Below are positions 59,901 to 64,000 of a DNA stretch of 64,000 nt, one piece after another. Origin of the DNA: Deinococcus carri (GTDB lineage Bacteria; Deinococcota; Deinococci; Deinococcales; Deinococcaceae); NCBI RefSeq assembly GCF_039545055.1, contig NZ_BAABRP010000005.1:75001-139000 (forward strand). The letters run 5' to 3'. Within the stretch, counting starts at the first letter, position 1; each line of letters begins with the position of its first letter. The position numbers were made by a program, and so were the translations under genes. Below the pieces are notes generated by a model. The model saw nothing but the letters and a program-made list of their open reading frames with translations, did not search any database and was not told where the DNA came from.

Positions 59901-59974
59901 ACGGCACCACCGAGGTCCGAGATCTGGGGGTCTTGAAAGCGGTTGATGCCGATGAACAAGCCTCGGTACGACAT
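56963..59974 (-). CDS. Caspase-like protease fused to Ski2/Hel308-type helicase
   Basis: A 1003-residue fusion. Residues 1-240 are a peptidase C14 (caspase/metacaspase) domain: F-I-G-I-N-R-F start, catalytic His81 in S-F-S-G-H-G and Cys127 in L-L-D-C-C-F-S-G-G. Residues 285-730 are an SF2 helicase core with A-P-T-S-S-G-K-T (304-311), the D-E-A-Q box (406-409), T-T-T-V-A-A-G-V-N and M-G-R-A-G-R-L-G. The last 270 residues are helical, as in Ski2-like proteins. GAAAGGA precedes the ATG. Both catalytic sets look complete. A DNA- or RNA-triggered protease causing cell suicide is a reasonable inference; no partner gene adjoins it on this strand. Confidence 0.85.
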   Translation of the reverse strand: MSYRGLFIGINRFQDPQISDLGGAVRDAQTLAALFEDSVDTLAVTELHDEHATHDAIMTALENHLANVTEDDTVILSFSGHGTPGHRLVAHDTRVNDQPGTTIDMQVLSDLFRASRARRILFLLDCCFSGGASAKVIAGPATRQMLNFEQFAGEGRVLIAASDPSSPAYEHPGGGHGFLTQAFIDALLSGTGPRDVFEVVADVQARVREASARHHLTQEPTASAFSQGGFTLPSFVKGARYHLLHPTRDRAPVTADFADLASHGLPVSVTDAWRARFPTGLNALQQRAVNEYGVLDGQSLLVIAPTSSGKTFIGELAAVRGVLAGRKAVFLVPYRALANEKYEDFKAVYGAQLGLRVALCTGDHQDDVSDFVRGKYDLAFLTYEMFLQLAVGTEGTLERIGTIVLDEAQFVADPSRGIVVELLLTHLRSARERGVTPQLLALSAVIGDVNAFDEWLGVRTLLTTERPVPLELGVLDRTGMYEYVSPDGTRGTTNLLEPHQVRQRREKASSQDVIVPLVRQLLMDDPTEQVLIFRNTKGSATGAAKYLAAELGLPPATATLQALPRHDLSGTSHDLRAALGGGAAFHTANLTRDERVIVERAFRDAGGEVRVLTATTTVAAGVNTPARTVIVVEHEFVGGEKRPFTVAEMRNMMGRAGRLGFNESGRAIILADTPWERTRLLQQYVLAEPEGLRSSFQGADLGTWLLRLLAQVKRVPATELPGLLVNTYGGFLLARQQPDWAAGAHAAVASLVEEMLRLDLLEEEDGLVRLTLLGRACGASSLSFASSKRLIRMFKQGELRGDTTLGLLTATQVTSELDNIYTPMQKRGTFETKWGALAARNLGADVGRALQRHAEDTWAFHARCKRSLVLRDWMNGVAMADLESTYKTNAFIVMDAGSIRGIADATRFHLRSVHALASALLVTGDLDAEAFDRELTRLEFGLPEEALGLLELPLRLDRGEMLALHARAGSTLEQLRGWSLTDLQSVLGEVRGLQLHAVLQNAA

Positions 59975-60312
59975 GAAGTCCTTTCCAGGCCGCGGCGTCT
60001 CCTTCTCGTCCTTCTCGAGGAAGCCACCGTGTCTGGCCTGTCGTGCGCGCGGTCAAGCCGCGCGTACATGAGGATAATTATACGCCATCAGCGTAGAACG
60101 AGCCGGTAATTACGGAATATGGAGGCTGAGGTGCAACGGGTCAGTCCAGATGGCGCGGTGCTCCTGCCCTGGCTGACCCGTTCCGGGCAGAAGCCATGAA
60201 GCCCCCTCCACGCCCGGCTCAGGCCACAAGATGAAGCCGCGGGCAGAATATCGCCAGTTCAAAGAGCACATGTTCGTCCACCGTCCGCCGGCCCTTCCGC
60301 TAACGTGCGGGC
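59975..60312 (-). promoter_or_regulatory. Upstream region of the caspase-helicase gene with TATAAT box
   Basis: A perfect TATAAT lies on the minus strand at 60082-60077, about 100 bp before the gene. No good -35 box is seen at 16-18 nt. The surrounding 60065-60125 is AT-rich against the genome average. The rest of the interval, up to the divergent membrane-protein gene, shows no gene. Confidence 0.5.
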
Positions 60313-60966
60313 GTGCCCGACGACGTCTTTTTGCAGGTGCAGGCCATTCACACGCTGCTCGCGCCCGCGCGCCCGAAAGTCTTGGCGCATGCGCAGCGCC
60401 CCTCCCGGTGGCGCTGGCTCGCGCGCCTTCCGTGGCTGGATATTGCCCTGTTCTTGTCGACGGCGACCACCTACCTTCTCGCGCTGCGCCCGGCTTCCGA
60501 CTCCACGCTCATCGTCGCGGCGACACTGGTCCTGCTGCTATTCGTCGCGCGGCTGCTGATGTACCGGCTGGAATACCTGCGGCTGTCGGGTGCCGCTGAC
60601 TCGGAAGCGCACGCGGCGCTGATGGAGCGCAGCGCCTACGAGGCACGCGTGGCACGCGAGCTGCAAGTCTTCGATCTCAAGGCCCTGGAGTACGCCGTGG
60701 CGGAATACGACGCGCAACTCGAGGCGGTGGACCGCTCAGCGGGTACCTGGCTGGGGCCGACGCGCGTGGGCGGCGTGATTGGCATCATCGGGCTGCTGCT
60801 CGCCGCCTACCCTGGCCTGCAGAAGGTCACGGGAGGCTGGACGCTGCTCCTGCTCGCTGTACCCTTCGGTCTGGCGCTGGGCGGCCTCTCGGGAGTCAAC
60901 TCCTTCGAGGGCCGGCGCCGTGCCCGGGCGTTGCTGGCGCGGGCGGTGGCCCTCAAGCGGCCCTAG
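60313..60966 (+). CDS. Membrane protein with four helices and central soluble segment
   Basis: A 217-residue protein from a GTG. Two helices lie near residues 40-82 (L-D-I-A-L-F-L-S-T-A-T-T-Y-L and L-I-V-A-A-T-L-V-L-L-L-F). A helical cytosolic stretch (95-145) follows, then two helices at about 152-195. Not recognised. It is divergent from the caspase gene and 97 bp ahead of the UvrD-like gene on the same strand, so it may belong to either system. Confidence 0.65.
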   Translation: MPDDVFLQVQAIHTLLAPARPKVLAHAQRPSRWRWLARLPWLDIALFLSTATTYLLALRPASDSTLIVAATLVLLLFVARLLMYRLEYLRLSGAADSEAHAALMERSAYEARVARELQVFDLKALEYAVAEYDAQLEAVDRSAGTWLGPTRVGGVIGIIGLLLAAYPGLQKVTGGWTLLLLAVPFGLALGGLSGVNSFEGRRRARALLARAVALKRP

Positions 60967-61063
60967 GCACCCTCGCTGCCGGGCCTCAGGTTCGCCGCGC
61001 AGAACTGTCTGAGAGCATGTGCGTGCGCCTTCCCAGCGGCTCCTCGTTAAGCTGATCGGTGGC

Positions 61064-62623
61064 ATGCCCGCCCCCCACACCCTCACGCGCAGCTCCCACC
61101 AGCAAGCCGTCCTTGACTTCGTCCGCTCAGGCGTTGGCCACGGGGTGGTGCTGGCCACGGCGGGCTCAGGCAAGACCTTCACCCTCACCGAGGTGGCCGG
61201 CGTCCTGCCCCAGGATCTCGAGGCCCGCTATCTCGCTTACAACGCCCATGTCGCCCGGGAACTCGCGTCCCGGCTTCCCCGGCACGTCCGGGCGCAGACC
61301 ATTCACGCCCTGGGGAAGCGGGCCCTGCAGGCGCGGTACCCCGGCGTGCGCCAGGCGCAGGTCAACCCGGGCAAGGCGCGCAAGCTGGTCCGGGCCTACA
61401 TCGACGAACTGCAACTGCAGCACCGCTTCGCTCCCGAGGACCGCTCGGACGCCGACGCCTTCCTCGCCAGCCTGCTGCACTTCGCCCGGGTCAACCTCAC
61501 CGACAGCCGCGACACGGCCGCGGTACGCGCTCTTGCCCTGCGCTACAACCTCACCCCACCCGCCGACCCTGTGCTCGAGCGCGCCTGCCTGGAAGGAGTG
61601 CGCGTCCTGCTGCGCCGGGGCGACCAGGCGGTCGAGGCGGGCAACTTCGACTTTGACGACATGCTGTATGTCCCGGTCGTCCGCAGGCTGCCCGTCCCCC
61701 AGTTCGACTTCGTGCTGATCGACGAGGCGCAGGACCTCAGCCCCCTGCAGCTGGAATTCACCCTGAAGACTGTGCGCCCCGGGGGCCGGCAGCTGTTCAT
61801 GGGCGACCCCCGCCAGAGCATCAACGGCTTCACCGGTGCCGACGCCGACGCGATGAACCGCATCCTCACGCGGATAGGCGGCACCGTCCTCACCCTGCCG
61901 GTCACCTACCGCTGCCCGCGCAGCCACGTCGCCCTGGCCAAGAAGCTTGCCCCCGAGATTGAGGCCGCACCCGGCGCCCCGGAGGGACGGGTGTTCGTTA
62001 TCCCCGACACCGCCCTCCCGAAGTGGATCCAGCCCGGCGACCTGGTGCTCTGCCGCTACAACGCGCCCCTGATCGGGCGCTGCCTGGAAGCCATTCGTGC
62101 GGGGAAGCCCGCCGCCCTGCAGGGAAAGGACCTCGGGGGAACGCTGACTGGGCTCGCCCGGCGCGTCTTTCTCCGGGGTCTGACCCACTGGGAGGCGCAG
62201 CTCGCGGACCACCGGCGAGCGGAGCGCGAGCGGATCGAGCGCGAGGTGGGGGACGCCACGGCGGCTGCGGCCCTGCTGGCCCAGCGGGAGGACCTCGCCG
62301 AATCGCTGGGCCACCTCACCCGGGCGGCGGTGCGGGAGGGGGCGCGCGACCTCCAGGGGCTGGCCGAGTTCATGGCGGCCTTTTTCGCGCGGAGCCACCA
62401 GACCATCACCTTCTCCACTGTCCACGGGGCGAAGGGGCGGGAGGCGGACCGGGTGTTCGTGCTCCATCCCCACCTGATGCCCGCCGTCTATGCCCGGACG
62501 CCGGAGGCCGTCATCGGCGAAGCCTGCGTGCAGTTCGTGGCCCTGACCCGCGCGCGGCGCGACCTGATCTTCGTGGAGGAGGCCGGACAGGCGCCGCCAC
62601 CCCTACGCCGGGGGCGCCGATGA
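61064..62623 (+). CDS. UvrD/Rep-type SF1 helicase, short form
   Basis: A 519-residue SF1A helicase. It has Walker A A-T-A-G-S-G-K-T (31-38), the Walker B D-E-A-Q-D (220-224), G-D-P-R-Q-S-I-N-G-F and T-Y-R-C-P. The C-terminal T-V-H-G-A-K-G-R-E-A-D-R and A-L-T-R-A-R-R-D motifs complete the core. It is much shorter than UvrD/PcrA (about 720), closer to defence helicases such as GajB. The ATG at 61064 fits the start of the Q-motif; a GTG 45 bp upstream is possible. Its stop overlaps the nuclease gene (ATGA). Confidence 0.85.
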   Translation: MPAPHTLTRSSHQQAVLDFVRSGVGHGVVLATAGSGKTFTLTEVAGVLPQDLEARYLAYNAHVARELASRLPRHVRAQTIHALGKRALQARYPGVRQAQVNPGKARKLVRAYIDELQLQHRFAPEDRSDADAFLASLLHFARVNLTDSRDTAAVRALALRYNLTPPADPVLERACLEGVRVLLRRGDQAVEAGNFDFDDMLYVPVVRRLPVPQFDFVLIDEAQDLSPLQLEFTLKTVRPGGRQLFMGDPRQSINGFTGADADAMNRILTRIGGTVLTLPVTYRCPRSHVALAKKLAPEIEAAPGAPEGRVFVIPDTALPKWIQPGDLVLCRYNAPLIGRCLEAIRAGKPAALQGKDLGGTLTGLARRVFLRGLTHWEAQLADHRRAERERIEREVGDATAAAALLAQREDLAESLGHLTRAAVREGARDLQGLAEFMAAFFARSHQTITFSTVHGAKGREADRVFVLHPHLMPAVYARTPEAVIGEACVQFVALTRARRDLIFVEEAGQAPPPLRRGRR

Positions 62624-63510
62624 CGGCCGTGCCTTTCGCGCTGGATGCGACGGCGAATGTGGTGACTGCGCTGACCGCCCCGCGCGGTGCCCGCTACACC
62701 TGCCTGGAGTGCAGCGCCCCTCTGGGCGTGCGCCGCGGCGAGGAGCGCCGCTGGCACTTCTTCCACCTGCCCGGCTTCGAGCGGGACTGCGGGGGCGAGA
62801 GCGTGACCCACCGGGCGGCCAAGCAGCTGCTGGCCCAGGCGCTGCGGCGCGAGCTGGAAGAGACTGGGCACGTGACCTGGCAGCAGCGCTGCGCCGGTGT
62901 GAAAGGCCGCTGCCGGGACAGCGCCCTGCTACCGCGTTCCTTCCGCCCGGTGGGCTGGACCGCTGTGGTGGAAGAAGCCACCCACGGTGACTTCCGCTTC
63001 GATGTAGCGGTAGTGGCGGGAAAGCGCGTGCTCTTCGGCCTAGAGGTGTTCTTTAGGCATGCGGTGCCCGAAGCGAAGGCCGCGGCCTTGGACGTCCCCT
63101 GGCTGGAACTGCTCGCCGAGGACCTGCTGGCCCACCGGCCCCGGGTGCCGGTCCGGGGGGACGACGGGGCAGCCCAGTGCCCAGCTTGCCAGGAGCGGGC
63201 TCGGTTGCTCGAGCAGCGCGCTGAGGACGATGCCGTGCGAGGCGCCGTCACGGGCGCTTTTGAAGACGAGGCCCAGCGAGTCGCGGACACCTGGGCGGCG
63301 GTGCTGCGCGAGGCCCGGGCGAAGGCTGAGGTTGCAGCCAAGCGGACCCGGACTGCCAGCGCGCCAGCGGCGCCGCAGGAGACGCGAGAGGGGCAGGCTC
63401 CAGCCTCGAAGCAGAGGCCCTTGGTGGTTGAGGACGAGACGGCCCGCGCCCGGCGCGAGCAATGGGCAACCATGCAGGCATGGGTGAACGAGCGTAAGAA
63501 CTCTGGGTGA
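62620..63510 (+). CDS. CoiA-like nuclease with N-terminal zinc finger
   Basis: A 296-residue protein. The N-terminal C28-x2-C31...H46-x2-H49 (T-C-L-E-C, W-H-F-F-H-L) and the helix T-H-R-A-A-K-Q-L-L match the competence CoiA family. Its restriction-endonuclease core is represented by F-R-F-D128-V-A and G-L-E142-V; the usual lysine after the Glu is not obvious. A second C-P-A-C pair lies near residue 191, then a long charged helix. It is coupled to the UvrD-like gene by a 4-bp overlap, indicating a helicase-nuclease pair. Confidence 0.7.
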   Translation: MTAVPFALDATANVVTALTAPRGARYTCLECSAPLGVRRGEERRWHFFHLPGFERDCGGESVTHRAAKQLLAQALRRELEETGHVTWQQRCAGVKGRCRDSALLPRSFRPVGWTAVVEEATHGDFRFDVAVVAGKRVLFGLEVFFRHAVPEAKAAALDVPWLELLAEDLLAHRPRVPVRGDDGAAQCPACQERARLLEQRAEDDAVRGAVTGAFEDEAQRVADTWAAVLREARAKAEVAAKRTRTASAPAAPQETREGQAPASKQRPLVVEDETARARREQWATMQAWVNERKNSG

Positions 63511-63587
63511 TGTGCTCAGAGAGCTTTTGGCGATAGGGCTTGGCGTACAGACCAGCGCTGTGCTGCCTGTATTGCTCGCTCCGGCGC

Positions 63588-64000
63588 CTACAGCGTTACA
63601 TGACGCGTCAGGATTAAATCCACTTCACCGGGCTTGGATTCCCGGTCGCCGAACAGGCGGGTCTGCGTCGGATCCTTAAAAGGGCTCGCATTTTCCTCCA
63701 TATTCCACTCTGGAAAGACTGTGCTCAGCACGCTTTTTGTGGTGTCCAACGTGAATTTCCGGGCGTCTGTCCGAACTACGATGGTGGCGTCAGGCTTCAG
63801 CAGCCGTCTCGAAATTGCAAAAATGTCCAGCAGTAGCTGGCGGTAATCCTCCTGATTGGCAAAATCCCGTTCATGCTTGTTCGATCCCCGGGTAGTGTTC
63901 GACCAGGGGCCACCGAGCATCCAGCGACGAAGCCACTGGTCGCGGTTGTAGTTCACCAGCCCGTAGTAAGGCGGCGAGGTCAGCAGCAGCTGGTGCTTGG
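63588..64000 (-). CDS. DNA methyltransferase, C-terminal part (runs off right edge)
   Basis: The visible 137 codons begin inside the gene: L-L-L-T-S-P-P-Y-Y-G-L gives the SPPY catalytic motif, followed by N-Y-N-R-D-Q-W-L-R-R-W. The end has I-V-V-R-T-D-A-R-K-F and E-V-D-L-I-L-T-R-H-V-T-L. It is a DNA amino-methyltransferase (N4-cytosine or N6-adenine). Motif I must lie beyond 64000. It may serve the neighbouring nuclease genes. Confidence 0.8.
   Translation of the reverse strand, partial: KHQLLLTSPPYYGLVNYNRDQWLRRWMLGGPWSNTTRGSNKHERDFANQEDYRQLLLDIFAISRRLLKPDATIVVRTDARKFTLDTTKSVLSTVFPEWNMEENASPFKDPTQTRLFGDRESKPGEVDLILTRHVTL

Noticed and set aside
61064..62623. GajB of a Gabija system
   Set aside because: Length and helicase type fit, but the required OLD-family GajA nuclease is missing; the coupled gene is CoiA-like.

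Overview
The window is very GC-rich (roughly 70%), tightly packed, and its housekeeping genes point to a Deinococcus chromosome or large replicon. The clues are a CsoR repressor with a Cys-His-His metal site (known from the Deinococcus-Thermus lineage), start codons lying almost on top of -10 boxes (leaderless-type mRNAs), an RNHCP zinc-ribbon protein, and many short palindromic intergenic elements.

Region 1 (1-26 kb) is mostly core genome. It holds a peptide ABC transporter operon cut by the left edge, secG, a secreted DUF4384/PEGA protein, and an SgrR-like regulator divergent from an MFS exporter. A copper block follows: csoR-copZ, divergent copA plus a hypothetical gene, a two-component system with a DUF305 protein, and an 18-cysteine copper-storage protein. 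Then come tRNA-Leu(CAA), purD with a beta-lactamase-fold hydrolase, an orphan amino-acid binding protein, a CorC/HlyC transporter coupled to cdd, two exported propeller-like proteins, isocitrate lyase (aceA), an HD-GYP phosphodiesterase and an LptA/OstA-like protein.

Region 2 (26.4-50 kb) is a defence island of four adjacent systems. First is a three-gene pPIWI_RE module (zinc-ribbon nuclease, DinG-like helicase, prokaryotic PIWI). Divergent from it is a DNA methyltransferase plus a RecB-type nuclease/SF1 helicase, in which both genes are broken: an in-frame amber codon in the methyltransferase and a one-base deletion in the nuclease-helicase. Third is a toxin-antitoxin-chaperone module (HigB-like, HigA-like, SecB-like). 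Fourth is an HNH nuclease - TerB-N/TerB-C - BrxD-like ATPase - Lhr-like helicase operon with overlapping genes. A membrane-anchored protein with four nearly identical 63-residue repeats sits divergent to the fourth system.

Region 3 (50-56 kb) is a patch of metabolic and accessory genes. It contains an alpha/beta hydrolase, a membrane protein, an SDR and an NTF2-like protein in one operon, divergent from a MarR regulator with a DUF2269 membrane protein. Two gene remnants (an NTF2-like duplicate and the C-terminus of queA) and a mazEF pair follow.

Region 4 (56-64 kb) is a second defence-like block. It opens with a repeat-rich non-coding stretch holding an orphan terminator, then a single large gene fusing an N-terminal caspase-like protease to a Ski2/Hel308-like helicase. 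After that come a membrane protein, a UvrD-type helicase coupled to a CoiA-like nuclease, and the 3' part of another DNA methyltransferase at the right edge. The caspase-helicase fusion and the helicase-CoiA pair are the best candidates for little-described systems.
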